Below, piece by piece: positions 51,154 to 61,431 of a stretch of 64,000 nucleotides of DNA. Each line of letters begins with the position of its first letter. The first letter of the stretch is position 1. This DNA is from Aliiroseovarius sp. F47248L (GTDB taxonomy: Bacteria; Pseudomonadota; Alphaproteobacteria; Rhodobacterales; Rhodobacteraceae): NCBI RefSeq assembly GCF_023016085.1, contig NZ_JALKBF010000001.1, positions 1,054,001 to 1,118,000 on the forward strand, given 5' to 3'. The notes under the pieces are model-generated. The model ran no database searches and was not told the DNA's origin. It saw only the letters and a list, made by a program, of their open reading frames with translations. The translations under genes were made by a program, and so were the position numbers.

Positions 51154-51957
51154 TCAGCCGTCGATCCGCGCCGCCATGATCGCAATGGCCTGCTGATAAA
51201 CGCTGGCCGCGTTCCATTCCTTGATCACTCGAAAGTTGGTCTGGCCCTGCTGATAGCCTTTGCCGGGTTTCCAGCCTTTCTTGCGCAGAAAATTCGCAGT
51301 CGAAGCCAGTGCGTCGGCAAGGTTATACAGATCGACCCGACCATCCCCCGACGCGTCCACGCCGTAGTTATAGGCGTTGCCCGGCAGGAATTGTGTATGG
51401 CCCAGCTCGCCATGTTTTGCGCCGCGCGTGTTGGCAGTGATCGTGCCACGATCCACCAGCTTCAGCGCGCCAATGGCATGGGGGGTGAAAAACTGCGGAC
51501 GGCGGCAATCATAGGCCAGTGTGGTGATCGCAGACACGACAGGCGTGTCACCCATGAAGCCGCCAAATCCGGTCTCCATCCCGTGAATAGCCAGTAAGAC
51601 ACCGGCGGGCACACCAAAGTGATTTTCCAGCGACTGATAGAAACCCGGATTGCGTGCCTTGCGCTTGCGCCCCTGCGCCACGATTGTATCGGCCCCACGC
51701 ACCTGCATGAATTTGGACAGTGAGAATTTGAATGATTTCTGGTTGCGATCTGCACGGATGGTCGACGTGGAGTATTGCGCCGACGCCAGCGCCTGCAACC
51801 CACGTTGGCCTACTCCGGCAGCCTTGGCGTCTTTGGCAAATGCAGCTTTCCAGCTTTCAAATCCACTTGCGTTGTTGCCGCAGGTGGCCCCAAGCGTCAT
51901 ACCCGTGCCCAATGTAAGGGCAAAACCGGCTGCGGTAAGCGTTCTGAAAATAGACAT
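51154..51957 (-). CDS. Lytic murein transglycosylase, MltB-like
   Basis: A 267-residue exported transglycosylase that cleaves peptidoglycan glycan strands. A signal sequence covers about residues 1-24 (SIFRTLTAAGFALTLGTGMTLGA), and the following Cys26 is not in a clean lipobox. The catalytic Glu is in HGMETGFGG (E128). The downstream motifs GELGHTQFLPGNAYNYGVDASGDGRVDLYNLADALASTANFLRKKGW match the SLT_2/MltB family. The ATG at 51957 has AAGGAAT upstream; the longer frame to 51999 has no such site. It converges on prfB with no gap. Confidence 0.9.
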   Translation of the reverse strand: MSIFRTLTAAGFALTLGTGMTLGATCGNNASGFESWKAAFAKDAKAAGVGQRGLQALASAQYSTSTIRADRNQKSFKFSLSKFMQVRGADTIVAQGRKRKARNPGFYQSLENHFGVPAGVLLAIHGMETGFGGFMGDTPVVSAITTLAYDCRRPQFFTPHAIGALKLVDRGTITANTRGAKHGELGHTQFLPGNAYNYGVDASGDGRVDLYNLADALASTANFLRKKGWKPGKGYQQGQTNFRVIKEWNAASVYQQAIAIMAARIDG

Positions 51958-51998
51958 ATAAGAATATTCCTTCGTTCGGACCTCGCAATAGTATGGCA

Positions 51999-52015
51999 TT
52001 TACCTTGTTGGTAAA
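51999..52015. promoter_or_regulatory. Small dyad TTTACC-TTGTT-GGTAAA
   Basis: A perfect 6-base inverted repeat with a 5-base spacer, upstream of the transglycosylase gene (minus) and about 160 bases upstream of the DUF2189 gene (plus). It could be an operator; no regulator is identified. Confidence 0.3.
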
Positions 52016-52171
52016 GGCCTAGCTTGCGTGAAACGGATTTTGGAGGGGTGCGGGGTAAACCTAGGGATGGAAAAAGACATTAACACATTCAGAAACTTGA
52101 CGGATCACGCGGAAGTCGCAAAACTCTCACCACGCGCGATAACAGAATAACGACAGGCGCATGGAGGTGAT

Positions 52172-52960
52172 ATGTCAGACACAGCTCATTTGGAGGCATC
52201 CGCGCCACCGAATATCGAAACCATAGGCTTTGACGACGTCATTTCGGCGTTGAAAGCTGGGGTGAGGGACTTTGCGCGTGCACCTGGCTTTGGCCTGTTC
52301 TTTGCAGGGTTCTATGTGATCATGGGCATCGTGATTTACCTTCAGCTCGACGTGCTGGACCAGAGCTATTGGATCATTCCCGTCGCCCTTGGGTTTCCGC
52401 TGCTTGCCCCATTCCTTGCGGTGGGCTTGTACGAGGTCAGCCGACGCCTTGAGGCCGACGAACCGTTGGATTGGGCGCAGGTGCTAGGGGTCGTGTTCAA
52501 TCAGAAAGACCGCCAGTTTCCGTCCATCGCCATGGTGATCATCATGATCTTCATGTTCTGGGTGTTTGTCGCGCATCTTGTCTTCGCGATCTTCATGGGG
52601 CTCGAGCCTCTGACAAATATCACCACGAACTGGCAAGATGCGCTTTTGAACCGTAACGGCATCACGATGCTGGTGGTCGGTACAGCGGTTGGAGCTGTGC
52701 TGGCCTTTTGCCTATTCTCGCTAACCGTGACCAGTTTGCCGCTGCTCTTGGATCGTGAGTTGGATTTCATTACTGCAATGATTTATTCCTTCCAGTCCGT
52801 TCTGCAAAACCTTCTACCGATGGTGAGCTGGGGCGTTATCATTTCCGTTTTGATGTTAATCGGAATGTTGCCGTTTTTTCTGGGGTTGTTCGTCGTGTTG
52901 CCGATCTTGGGGCATGCAACATGGCATCTGTATCGCCGTGTTATGAGCTTCGAGGACTAA
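52172..52960 (+). CDS. DUF2189 family integral membrane protein
   Basis: A 262-residue protein with a short hydrophilic start and about six hydrophobic helices. The segment IGFDDVISALKAGVRDFARAPGFGLFFAGFYVIMG (about 17-51) and the following PLLAPFLAVGLYEVSRRLE match the DUF2189 family. A GGAGG ribosome site lies just before the ATG. The function is not known. It stands alone, followed by a bidirectional hairpin. Confidence 0.9.
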   Translation: MSDTAHLEASAPPNIETIGFDDVISALKAGVRDFARAPGFGLFFAGFYVIMGIVIYLQLDVLDQSYWIIPVALGFPLLAPFLAVGLYEVSRRLEADEPLDWAQVLGVVFNQKDRQFPSIAMVIIMIFMFWVFVAHLVFAIFMGLEPLTNITTNWQDALLNRNGITMLVVGTAVGAVLAFCLFSLTVTSLPLLLDRELDFITAMIYSFQSVLQNLLPMVSWGVIISVLMLIGMLPFFLGLFVVLPILGHATWHLYRRVMSFED

Positions 52961-53008
52961 GTAGGTCGTGGAAAACGACTTTAAGAAACAATGCCTCATA
53001 AAATATTG

Positions 53009-53031
53009 AAGGCCGCCCGATGGGCGGCCTT
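53009..53031. terminator. Bidirectional terminator hairpin between DUF2189 and bactofilin genes
   Basis: A perfect 10-base stem AAGGCCGCCC with GGGCGGCCTT around a 3-base loop, midway between two convergent genes. The minus-strand side continues into an AT-rich stretch, the plus side only into TTG. Confidence 0.75.
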
Positions 53032-53070
53032 GTCAGTTCCACTTTGGGAACCAGATCAGAATAAGCCTGA

Positions 53071-53583
53071 TCAACTGTTGTCTGACTTCGGCGCTGCGGG
53101 CGCTTGCGGTGTTCCCTTTGCACCACCCAGCGGATCATCCTGACGCTGAACCGAACCTTCGAAATGCGCACCGCTTTCGATGGCAATGGTTTTGTGGATA
53201 ATGTCGCCTTCCACGCGGGCTGACGACGTCAGGCGCACTTTCAAGCCACGCAGGCGTCCAATGATACGGCCATTGATCACCACGTCATCGCCGATAACTT
53301 CGCCCTTCACAGTGGCGGTTTCGCCAATGGTCAACTGGTGGGCACGAATGTCACCTTCGACGGTGCCTTCGACAAGAATGTCACCTGTCGACTTGATGTC
53401 GCCCTTGATCACAAGGTCCGAGGACAGTGTGGATGCCGGAGGCTTGACCTTTGGGGCAGCCGACGACGGTGCGGGCGGAACGGCCGGGGCAGAGGAAGCA
53501 GGCTTGTCAGCCTTCGCCTCGGGGTTGGTTTCCTTGTCACCGGCTTTGGGGCCGGGTTCATTGATCCTGCTTTTAGAGAACAT
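53071..53583 (-). CDS. Bactofilin (polymer-forming cytoskeletal protein)
   Basis: A 170-residue bactofilin. A disordered Pro/Ala/Lys-rich N-terminus (about 1-58) is followed by the beta-helical DUF583 domain (about 60-150) with repeating hydrophobic strands: SDLVIKGDIKSTGDILVEGTVEGDIRAHQL..ATVKGEVIGDDVVINGRIIGRLRG. A short tail follows. Bactofilins polymerise at membranes and place cell-wall enzymes. The ATG at 53583 lies inside the 3' end of the M23 peptidase gene (11-base overlap), so the two are translationally linked. The longer frame to 53691 is inside that gene. Confidence 0.92.
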   Translation of the reverse strand: MFSKSRINEPGPKAGDKETNPEAKADKPASSAPAVPPAPSSAAPKVKPPASTLSSDLVIKGDIKSTGDILVEGTVEGDIRAHQLTIGETATVKGEVIGDDVVINGRIIGRLRGLKVRLTSSARVEGDIIHKTIAIESGAHFEGSVQRQDDPLGGAKGTPQAPAAPKSDNS

Positions 53584-54877
53584 CTTTTGCTGCCTTGATA
53601 TAGACCATCGGGTTGATGGGCTTGCCGCCGACGCGCACTTCATAGTGAAGATGCGGTCCGGTCGAACGCCCGGAGTTTCCAATATCACCAATTCTATCCC
53701 CGCGCGAGACCCTTTGTCCTTTTTGCACGTTCATGCGCGAAAGATGGGCATATCGCGTTTCGATACCGAACTCGTGTTGGATCTTGATAAGTCGACCGTA
53801 GCCCGAGCTCCACGAGGCGCTGACCACAATCCCGTCAGCGGGCGCGTAGACCGGGGTGCCGATCGGGGCAGCGAAATCCGTGCCATTGTGCATGCGGCCC
53901 CAACGCGATCCAAAGCCCGACGTAAACCGGAACCCTGACTTCACCGGCATCCCAAAGGGCATCTTTTGCGCGGCGATGCGATACAGGTTCATCTTGTCCA
54001 GTTCGCTCAGAATGTTGTTAGCGCGCTCTGCGTCGGGGTCGGGGCCTTGGCCACGGGTCGACAGGATCATCGGTGTCAGCGGGCCCCCCTGGCCGGAATA
54101 GCCACGGCGGACCTGATCAAGGATGTGATCAACCGACATACCGGACTTGGCAAACATCTTGTCCAGCGGCTCCAGCGAGATCGTCACGGCGTCCTCAAGC
54201 TGGCGGAAAATTTGGTCGTTGCGTTCGTCGCGCAGGCGGGCTTCGTAAAGCATATCCTGAGCAAAACGCTCTGCGTCCACCGCGTTTTGCGCCACTAGGT
54301 CACGTTCAGCAGCGGTGCGCGTCAGTTCTGATGTCAAAAAGGCCAGTGTAGCATTGGCTTGGACAGGGGCTGCGTTTGGTTCACCTGTCGATTGCTTGTC
54401 CTGTGCGGCGGCCAGCATGGTGTCAAGGCTGTCCTTGGCCTTGTCCCGTTCGCCCATAGTGCGACGCAAGGTGGATTGGATCACCCCGATACCGGTTTCA
54501 AATTCCTTGCGGCGCTCTTCCGAGGCCAGAAGCTCGCTCTGCATCTCGGAAATCTCGCTGAGGGCGAGGTTGAACCGTTCCTGTGCAGCGGCTGCTTCGG
54601 CGGCGCGGGCGTCGCGTTCTTCGGAGAGGGTTTGCAGACGTTGTTCATACAGCAGTTTGTCGCGCTGTGCCTGATCTCGCATATTTCCGGATCCTATCGA
54701 ATCCATCAGCAATACAGCGGTGGCAATAATTGACCAGGCAATGAACGCGGCCGAGCCAGTCCAGCCAAGGGCTTGCGTTAGGGGAGAAAGCCGGATGAAC
54801 CGCGTGCCCGTCTCGGACCGCAAGAAAAGCCGCTGTTCCGGGAACACGCGTTCCAGGAGGTGATTAACCTTTTTCAT
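53573..54877 (-). CDS. M23 family peptidoglycan endopeptidase with coiled-coil
   Basis: A 434-residue membrane-anchored LytM/M23 metallopeptidase. It has one N-terminal membrane helix (about 35-57), a long Glu/Arg/Ala-rich coiled coil (about 65-220), and the peptidase domain (about 310-430) with zinc motifs MHNGTDFAAPIGTPVYAPADGIV and GPHLHYEVRVGG, both intact. It should cut peptide cross-links. Overlapping pairs of M23 peptidase and bactofilin are known shape-control modules. The ATG at 54877 is chosen; an in-frame TTG at 54892 is possible. No strong ribosome site is seen for either. Confidence 0.9.
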   Translation of the reverse strand: MKKVNHLLERVFPEQRLFLRSETGTRFIRLSPLTQALGWTGSAAFIAWSIIATAVLLMDSIGSGNMRDQAQRDKLLYEQRLQTLSEERDARAAEAAAAQERFNLALSEISEMQSELLASEERRKEFETGIGVIQSTLRRTMGERDKAKDSLDTMLAAAQDKQSTGEPNAAPVQANATLAFLTSELTRTAAERDLVAQNAVDAERFAQDMLYEARLRDERNDQIFRQLEDAVTISLEPLDKMFAKSGMSVDHILDQVRRGYSGQGGPLTPMILSTRGQGPDPDAERANNILSELDKMNLYRIAAQKMPFGMPVKSGFRFTSGFGSRWGRMHNGTDFAAPIGTPVYAPADGIVVSASWSSGYGRLIKIQHEFGIETRYAHLSRMNVQKGQRVSRGDRIGDIGNSGRSTGPHLHYEVRVGGKPINPMVYIKAAKDVL

Positions 54878-55000
54878 CAAGCTGATATGCAAGTCCGAAG
54901 CCCCGATTTCATCCCTTTGATCCCTTGTCTGAAGGATATCCAGCTTCTGATGGCGCCCCCCGCAGACCCGAGGTGATTAACGCGGGTGACACATTCACGC

Positions 55001-55020
55001 AAGGAATTTTGAATTTCCTT
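55001..55020. promoter_or_regulatory. Dyad upstream of the M23 peptidase gene
   Basis: An AAGGAA..TTCCTT inverted repeat (20 bases overall) within an AT-richer part of the 202-base gap between the peptidase start and the DUF455 gene end. GTTAA half-sites on the minus strand nearby resemble CtrA elements, but the spacing does not fit a full site. The region otherwise shows no gene. Confidence 0.25.
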
Positions 55021-55079
55021 AACAATTGTCGTGGTTTCAAGCGAGATTCTGCCGACGCAAATGGTCGTGTCGCAACCGC

Positions 55080-55952
55080 TTAATCGGGTGTTCCGCGTGA
55101 TCGGCTCGTGGTTTTTTCTGCCAGAGGCCAGTAAAAATCGGGCGGCAATCCAGCTTCGGCGCGCTTTTCTTCGTTGAACGGTGGCTTCAACGCGCCGTGG
55201 AAATAGGTGCGCACCAACCCGTGAAAGGTCTCTTTCGGGTCCAACTCGTGCCGCCCGCACAGAAAGTGAAACCATTTCGAGCCATAGGCGACATGGCCAA
55301 CTTCCTCGGCATAGATCACTTCAAGCGCAGCCACGATGTCGTCCAGCTTTGCTTTACGGAAGATCTCGATCATGCTTGGTGTGACATCCAACCCGCGTGC
55401 CTCTAGCACCATGGGGACGACCGCAAGCCGCCCCAGAAGATCGCCTGCGGTGTCCTCGGCGGCGCGCCACATACCCGCATGGGCAGGCAACGCGCCATAG
55501 TAGCTTCCAAGGGCTTCAAGGCAATCGCTTACAAGGTTGAAATGTTTAGCTTCTTCGTCCGCCGCCTTTACCCAGTCATCATAAAAACCCATCGGCATCG
55601 GCGTGTCGGTGAAACGCGCTATGATGTCCCAATGCAGATCAACTGCGTTCAGTTCGATATGTGCAACCGCGTGTAAAAGTGCCATCTGACCCTCGCGGCT
55701 GCCGGGGCGACGGCGGGGCACATCGCGTGGATCTTTTAACTCGGGCTTTTGGGGTCGGGCGGGAAAATCAGGCGGCGTGGCAGAGCCGATGATCTGGTCG
55801 CGGTCGGTCAATGGGGCCTTGATCGCGCCGTCTTCACGGGCCGCGACCCATTCAGCCGCGTATTTACGCGCCAATGCGGTCTTTTTTCGTCCTTCCTCCG
55901 TGCGCAGGACAGCATTGGCCATTTCTGCCAGCGGGCGGGACAGGTCCTTCAT
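55080..55952 (-). CDS. DUF455 ferritin-like protein
   Basis: A 290-residue member of the DUF455 family, which has a ferritin-like four-helix fold. Possible metal ligands lie in HAVAHIELNAVDLHWD (about 105-120), DEEAKHFNLV (about 142-151) and YAEEVGHVAYGSKWF (about 220-234), with the E..H pairs expected for a di-iron centre. The function is unknown; homologues are often called ferritin-like or MiaE-like. The ATG at 55952 overlaps the bcp stop (ATGA). The longer frame to 56129 lies inside bcp. Confidence 0.88.
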   Translation of the reverse strand: MKDLSRPLAEMANAVLRTEEGRKKTALARKYAAEWVAAREDGAIKAPLTDRDQIIGSATPPDFPARPQKPELKDPRDVPRRRPGSREGQMALLHAVAHIELNAVDLHWDIIARFTDTPMPMGFYDDWVKAADEEAKHFNLVSDCLEALGSYYGALPAHAGMWRAAEDTAGDLLGRLAVVPMVLEARGLDVTPSMIEIFRKAKLDDIVAALEVIYAEEVGHVAYGSKWFHFLCGRHELDPKETFHGLVRTYFHGALKPPFNEEKRAEAGLPPDFYWPLAEKTTSRSRGTPD

Positions 55953-56431
55953 TGATTGATCAATTCTTGCGTGGCCGCCAGCACCTCGTCCGCGTGGCCT
56001 TTGATCTTCACCTTGGGCCAGACCTGCGCGATTTTGCCGTCCGGCCCGATCAGGAATGTCGTGCGGGTGATACCCATATAAGTGCGACCGTAGTTCTTCT
56101 TCTCGCCCCACACGCCGTATCGTTCGCACACATCACCTTCGGCGTCCGACAACAAAGGCACGCTGAGGTCTTGTTTGTTGCGGAAGTTTTCATGTTTCTT
56201 CAGGCTGTCTTTCGAGATGCCAAACACCTTCGCGCCAAGCGCCTGAAACTTGGGCAGCAGGGCCGAGAAATCCAGCGCCTCGGTGGTGCAGCCGGGCGTG
56301 TTGTCCTTGGGATAGAAATACAGCACCACCGGTGCAAGGGCGAGCCTGGACAAAGTTACGGGCGCACCGCCATCCTGTGGCAAGGTAAAATCCGGCGCAA
56401 TATCGCCTGTCTTCAGAACGTTATCAGTCAT
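55949..56431 (-). CDS. bcp: Bcp/PrxQ-type peroxiredoxin, resolving Cys absent from usual site
   Basis: A 160-residue thiol peroxidase of the Bcp/PrxQ group, which reduces peroxides. The thioredoxin-like fold shows VVLYFYPKDNTPGCTTEA, with the peroxidatic Cys at residue 48. The resolving Cys that lies five residues later in the E. coli type is replaced by Leu53. The only other Cys is at residue 102 (GDVCERYG). It is therefore either a 1-Cys enzyme or uses Cys102. Upstream of, and overlapping, the DUF455 gene. Confidence 0.9.
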   Translation of the reverse strand: MTDNVLKTGDIAPDFTLPQDGGAPVTLSRLALAPVVLYFYPKDNTPGCTTEALDFSALLPKFQALGAKVFGISKDSLKKHENFRNKQDLSVPLLSDAEGDVCERYGVWGEKKNYGRTYMGITRTTFLIGPDGKIAQVWPKVKIKGHADEVLAATQELINQ

Positions 56432-56548
56432 TCGCTTGGCATTCCCTGTGCTCGGTCACTAGTGTTTCCTGATCTTTCCTTCTATGCCGTTTCGCATCAG
56501 GATGAAAGGCACGAGGCCGCGCGGCCAAAGGGCATCTGGGCAATCTGC

Positions 56549-59500
56549 ATGAACAACGACGACAAGCCAACAAGACAAGAGGACGCCGAGGACGCGCGCC
56601 CTGTCTGCGATGGTGATGTGTTGTCCACGCATGATAAACCGACCAAACAGGACGCAGGAGATGATGTATCGGGCGATGGTGCAGACCCAGAAAGCAATGC
56701 CGGGGTTGAAAAGGCTGTCGCGAAGGCCATCGCGGAAGATGGCGATGCGGATGACGCCTTAGACAAAAATGCTTCGGAAGATGCAGGCACTGCTGACGCC
56801 ATCGTGGCGCCATCAGCCCTTGTTGCGACAGCCCGTTTTCCGCGTTGGCGCAAGACAAAGGGGGCGGAAGAACCCGAAGTTACCCCCGAAATGCGGGCAC
56901 GTCGTCGCAAGCGATTGAAGTGGCATTTCGGTATCTGGTCGTTCGTTTTGATCGCCTTGGCCGCGCTGTTTCTGGCGCTGGTATCGATGTCTGTGACGGG
57001 ACATGTATTCGTCCTGCCGAAATGGGCAACCGAACAAATTGAAGAGAAGATTAACAGTCAGACCAACCGCGTTAAGCTGTCGCTGTCTCAAGTCGAACTG
57101 GGCGTCACGCGGTTGGGCCTGCCACGGTTGCGTTTGGTCGATCTTGGGGTGCGCGACGAAACCGGGTTGGAGATCGGACGACTGAATGCGGTAGAGGGCT
57201 CGCTGTTGCTGGGGCCTGTCCTGTCTGGCCGGGTCGAACCTGCGACCCTGTCGTTGCGCGGGGCGCAAATCACTGTTCGACGTAGCCGGGACGGGTCATT
57301 TGATCTGAGCCTCGGGCAGGGAATTGGGGCAAGCGGTGATCTGGCCTCGGTCCTGGATCGCATTGATGCCGTATTCACGACCGGCATTCTGTCCAACAGT
57401 GAACGTATATCAGCCACGAACCTGACCATCACGCTAGAGGATGCGCGAACCGGTCGTTTGTGGCAGGTGACCGATGGTGCGTTGAGCATTAGCCAAACCG
57501 AACAAGCTGTTGATATGACACTGTCCTTTGACGTGTTCAACCAAACCGAAGAGCTGGCTGAAACCGTGCTTGGTTTTCGGTCGGTCAAAGGCAGTTCATC
57601 GGCGCGTCTGACGGCAACTTTCAAAAATGCCCGTGCACGTGACATCGCGGCACAAACACCGCTTTTGACGTTTCTGGGATTGGTGGACGCTCCGATTTCG
57701 GGGGCGCTGCGAACCGTTATTGACGATACCGGGCAGGTGTCAGGTCTGGCAGGCACGCTGGAATTCGGCGCGGGTAACTTGTCGCCGGACCCGGCGGCCA
57801 AGCCGGTGAAGTTCACCGGTGGCAAAGTCTATCTGGATTATGACCCCGAGCGCGAGCGGATGAACTTTGCACAGGCGTCGCTGCAATCTGACTGGGGTGA
57901 GATACAGGCGGACGGGCATTCCTATTTACGCGGTTGGGCGGGCGGCTGGCCGACCGAGTTGTTGGGGCAGCTGAATGTCACCCATGCCCGTATCAGCCCG
58001 CCAGACGTATTTGAAAGTCCATTATTGCTGGGACAAGGATCGGCAGACTTTCGACTCAACCTCAGCCCGTTTCGCGTTGATGTGGGGCAGTTCGCGATCA
58101 CGCATGATGACACGCTGGCGACGGGAAGTGCGCGGATCGGCATTGGATCTGAAGGCTGGTCTGTGGCCATTGATGCCGCAGCCGATCATGTCAGTCCGGA
58201 ACAGGTCACGGCCTTCTGGCCCCTTGCCAATGGTGCGCGTACCCGGATCTGGGCGCGTGACAACGTCACCAAAGGTCGGTTCACCGATGTCAACGTGGCG
58301 TGGCGCAAAGAGCAGGGCCGATCGGCGCACACCGCATTAAGCGCGGCCTTTGAAGGTGTGACTGTGCGAGCCGTCAAGGAAATGGTCCCCATCGAAAATG
58401 CCAGTGGGCAATTCACCATTGATGGGCGGCGTCTGGTGGTCACGGCAGATCAGGGCGTGCTGCGACCATTGGACCGCAACGGAAACGTGGCCGGTGTGTT
58501 GGACGCGGCAGGCACCAGTTTTGTGATCCCCCAGATGGCACGGCGACCTGAAGACCCTGACGCGCCGCGCCCACCGGTGCCCGCCTGGGTGGATTTGTCG
58601 GTAAGCGGCCCGCTGAAAGCGGCGCTGCATCTGTTGGATGACAAACCGTTTCGTATATTCCGTGACACCCCTGATGGAGCGATAGGCCCGGATATGGCTG
58701 GCGGACGTGTGACCCTTGGCGGCCGAATTGACATTGCGATGCAGCCCAAAGTGCCCCGCAGCGCGATAGATTATCGCTTGGCGGGCACGCTGAGCGCCAT
58801 CAAAAGCGACACCATTGTGAACGGGCGGTTGCTGGAGCTGCCCTTTGCTGATCTGGTGGTCGGCACAGAAGGTGTCAGCATAAGCGGGCAGGGTCGTTTT
58901 TCAGGTGTGCCAGTTAAAGGCACATGGGCGCAATCGTTTGGCGGGGGCACGACGTCAGGTCGCTCGACCGTCACTGGCGAGATGACATTGGATCAAGCCT
59001 TTCTTGATGCGTTCTCAATCGGGTTGCCTGCAGACAGCGTGACCGGCTCAACAACGGCGAACTACACGGTTTCGTTGGCGCGCGGTGAAGCCCCGCGCAT
59101 CACGCTCGATGCACCGCTGGACGGTGTCGGTTTGAGCATTGCGGCACTCGGTTGGTCGAAGTCGAAGGGAAGCAAAGGGGCACTGAGCTTGTCGGGCAAG
59201 CTGGGGTCTGCCCCGGTGATTGAAGAGCTTTCTTTGCGCGCACCGGGGCTTGATGCCAATGGCAGCGTCATCATGTCCGAAGGTGGTGGGCTGGTGGCAG
59301 CACAGTTTGATCGAGTGACCCTGGGCGGATGGCTGGATGCACCTGTCACGCTTACAGGGCGTGGCCCGGGAAAACCGGTTTCGGTCACTGTCAAAGGCGG
59401 CATTGTGGATATGCGCAAGACGACATTGGGATCAGGCAAAGGCGGCGGTACCGGCGGACAACCCGTGCCCATCTCGCTGCTACTGGACAAGCTGATTATC

Positions 59501-60211
59501 TCTGAAGGGATCACGATCACCGGGTTTGACGGAGATTTCACGCAGACCGGCGGTGGATTGAATGGCACGTTTCAAGGCCAGATAGGTGCGGGACCAACCA
59601 TTCGTGGCACCGCTGCCCCGCAACCCAAAGGCACGGCGTTTCGGATCACGAGCAAGGATGCGGGAGGCGTGCTGCGGGCTTCAGGCGTTTTGAAATCGGC
59701 CCGAAAGGGCGATATGGAGCTGATTCTGGCCCCCGGTGGAAGCAAGGGCGTCTATGATGGCGATCTGAAGATCAAGAATATCGATGTTCATGACGCACCG
59801 GCAATGGCTGAACTGTTGTCGGCCATCTCGGTGGTCGGTCTGTTGCAGCAACTGGGTGGGCAGGGCATTCCTTTTACCAATGTGGATGCGCGGTTCCGAT
59901 TGGATCCAGACAAGGTCACGATTTATGAAGGCGCCGCGACTGGTCATTCCATGGGCATCTCGATGGATGGATACTATTTCCTTGGATCGGGTCAGATGGA
60001 TATGCAGGGCGTGATCTCGCCCTTCTATCTGGTAAACTCCGCCGGGCGCATTTTCGCGCGCAAGGGCGAAGGGCTTGTTGGGTTCAACTATACGCTCAAG
60101 GGCACTGCGTCTGATCCCAAGGTGGGGGTCAATCCGCTGTCCTTGTTCACACCGGGTTTTTTCCGCGACATTTTCCGCCGCAACCCGCCACCGCGACCGC
60201 AAGCAGAATGA
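56549..60211 (+). CDS. Large AsmA-like/DUF3971 envelope protein
   Basis: A 1220-residue protein. An acidic, low-complexity N-terminus (about 1-110, many Asp/Ala) is followed by a membrane helix (about 128-150, [19 protein letters not shown]). A long periplasmic beta-rich part follows with many short repeats and, near the end, the AsmA-like C-terminal segment ([16 protein letters not shown].., then [30 protein letters not shown]). AsmA/YhdP-like proteins are thought to move phospholipids between membranes. The ATG at 56549 starts just after the acidic region's first codons; the open frame to 55874 is antisense to bcp and rejected. 61 bases separate it from queA. Confidence 0.85.
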   Translation: MNNDDKPTRQEDAEDARPVCDGDVLSTHDKPTKQDAGDDVSGDGADPESNAGVEKAVAKAIAEDGDADDALDKNASEDAGTADAIVAPSALVATARFPRWRKTKGAEEPEVTPEMRARRRKRLKWHFGIWSFVLIALAALFLALVSMSVTGHVFVLPKWATEQIEEKINSQTNRVKLSLSQVELGVTRLGLPRLRLVDLGVRDETGLEIGRLNAVEGSLLLGPVLSGRVEPATLSLRGAQITVRRSRDGSFDLSLGQGIGASGDLASVLDRIDAVFTTGILSNSERISATNLTITLEDARTGRLWQVTDGALSISQTEQAVDMTLSFDVFNQTEELAETVLGFRSVKGSSSARLTATFKNARARDIAAQTPLLTFLGLVDAPISGALRTVIDDTGQVSGLAGTLEFGAGNLSPDPAAKPVKFTGGKVYLDYDPERERMNFAQASLQSDWGEIQADGHSYLRGWAGGWPTELLGQLNVTHARISPPDVFESPLLLGQGSADFRLNLSPFRVDVGQFAITHDDTLATGSARIGIGSEGWSVAIDAAADHVSPEQVTAFWPLANGARTRIWARDNVTKGRFTDVNVAWRKEQGRSAHTALSAAFEGVTVRAVKEMVPIENASGQFTIDGRRLVVTADQGVLRPLDRNGNVAGVLDAAGTSFVIPQMARRPEDPDAPRPPVPAWVDLSVSGPLKAALHLLDDKPFRIFRDTPDGAIGPDMAGGRVTLGGRIDIAMQPKVPRSAIDYRLAGTLSAIKSDTIVNGRLLELPFADLVVGTEGVSISGQGRFSGVPVKGTWAQSFGGGTTSGRSTVTGEMTLDQAFLDAFSIGLPADSVTGSTTANYTVSLARGEAPRITLDAPLDGVGLSIAALGWSKSKGSKGALSLSGKLGSAPVIEELSLRAPGLDANGSVIMSEGGGLVAAQFDRVTLGGWLDAPVTLTGRGPGKPVSVTVKGGIVDMRKTTLGSGKGGGTGGQPVPISLLLDKLIISEGITITGFDGDFTQTGGGLNGTFQGQIGAGPTIRGTAAPQPKGTAFRITSKDAGGVLRASGVLKSARKGDMELILAPGGSKGVYDGDLKIKNIDVHDAPAMAELLSAISVVGLLQQLGGQGIPFTNVDARFRLDPDKVTIYEGAATGHSMGISMDGYYFLGSGQMDMQGVISPFYLVNSAGRIFARKGEGLVGFNYTLKGTASDPKVGVNPLSLFTPGFFRDIFRRNPPPRPQAE

Positions 60212-60272
60212 TCGGCCTTCGATCCCAAGGAACCCGTTGACGCGGACGGTCAAGCCCCCTACACGCGCCGCC

Positions 60273-61334
60273 ATGAAGCTAAGTGATTTCGACTTTAACC
60301 TGCCCGATGAACTGATCGCGACGCGCCCTGCGCGGCCGCGCACGGCAAGCCGTTTGCTAATGGCAACGTCAGATCAGATCACCGATGCCCATGTCAGCGA
60401 TCTGACCATTTGGCTGCGCCCCGGCGACCGGCTGGTTCTGAATGACACGAAGGTCATTCCCGGTCGCCTGTTCGGCACACGCACACGGGCGGGGCAAGCG
60501 CACGGCGAAGGGGTGGCGAAGATCGAAGTGACGCTGTTGTCTCCGGACGGGGCGGGGCAATGGCATGTGATGGCTAAACCCCTTCGCAAGCTGCGTGATG
60601 GGGATGTCATTGTTTTTTCAGACGATCTTTCAGCCTGCTTCATGGGGCGTGATGACGAACAGGCGGTGATCCGTTTCACCCTTGACGGGGCGGCGTTCGA
60701 TACGGCGCTGGCTGCGGCGGGAAATATGCCGCTGCCGCCCTATATCGCCGCCAAACGCGCTGCGGATGCCCGTGACAACGAAGATTATCAAACCGTGTTT
60801 GCCCGCCATTCGGGGGCGGTCGCGGCACCGACGGCATCGCTTCATTTTGACGATGGTTTGCTTGATCAGATCAAGGCAATGGGTGTCGGACTGACTCATG
60901 TCACGTTGCATGTGGGGGCGGGCACCTTTCTGCCGGTCAAGGTCGACGACATTTCGCAGCACAAAATGCATGCAGAATGGGGCCGGGTCAGCGCCGACGC
61001 CGCGCACGAGATTGAGGCGACAATTGCCGCTGGTGGCCGGATCATTCCGGTAGGCACGACCGCTCTGCGCCTGATCGAAAGCGCGGCCACCGCACCGGGC
61101 AAAATCAGCCCGTGGCAAGGCGAGACAGACATTTTCATCACCCCTGGTTTTCGTTTCAATGTGACAGACGGGCTGATGACCAATTTCCACCTGCCGAAAT
61201 CGACGCTGATGATGTTGGTGTCGGCGCTGATGGGCACGGATCGGATGCGCGCGGTCTATGATCACGCCATCGCGCAGCGCTATCGTTTCTTTTCATATGG
61301 TGACAGCTCTCTACTTCTGCCCGAGGCATCATAA
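60273..61334 (+). CDS. queA: S-adenosylmethionine:tRNA ribosyltransferase-isomerase QueA
   Basis: A 353-residue QueA, which transfers and isomerises the ribosyl part of SAM onto 7-aminomethyl-7-deazaguanine in tRNA to make epoxyqueuosine. It begins [23 protein letters not shown], the typical start. Conserved parts include [18 protein letters not shown] (about 50-67), GNMPLPPYI (about 150), [21 protein letters not shown] (about 170-190) and [15 protein letters not shown] (about 209-223). The longer open frame to 60075 belongs to the preceding gene. Confidence 0.95.
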   Translation: MKLSDFDFNLPDELIATRPARPRTASRLLMATSDQITDAHVSDLTIWLRPGDRLVLNDTKVIPGRLFGTRTRAGQAHGEGVAKIEVTLLSPDGAGQWHVMAKPLRKLRDGDVIVFSDDLSACFMGRDDEQAVIRFTLDGAAFDTALAAAGNMPLPPYIAAKRAADARDNEDYQTVFARHSGAVAAPTASLHFDDGLLDQIKAMGVGLTHVTLHVGAGTFLPVKVDDISQHKMHAEWGRVSADAAHEIEATIAAGGRIIPVGTTALRLIESAATAPGKISPWQGETDIFITPGFRFNVTDGLMTNFHLPKSTLMMLVSALMGTDRMRAVYDHAIAQRYRFFSYGDSSLLLPEAS

Positions 61335-61431
61335 CCTCTTGGCCGGTGCCGGTTCATTACATGTCGTGAAATGTCGTTGGTTCCTGTCCATGACTTGTTA
61401 GTCTGGTGACCAACGCAAACAGGAGATTCCC

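Noticed and set aside
55874..56548. Open N-terminal extension of the large AsmA-like protein
   Set aside because: It runs antisense through bcp and part of the DUF455 gene; the conserved character begins at the ATG at 56549.
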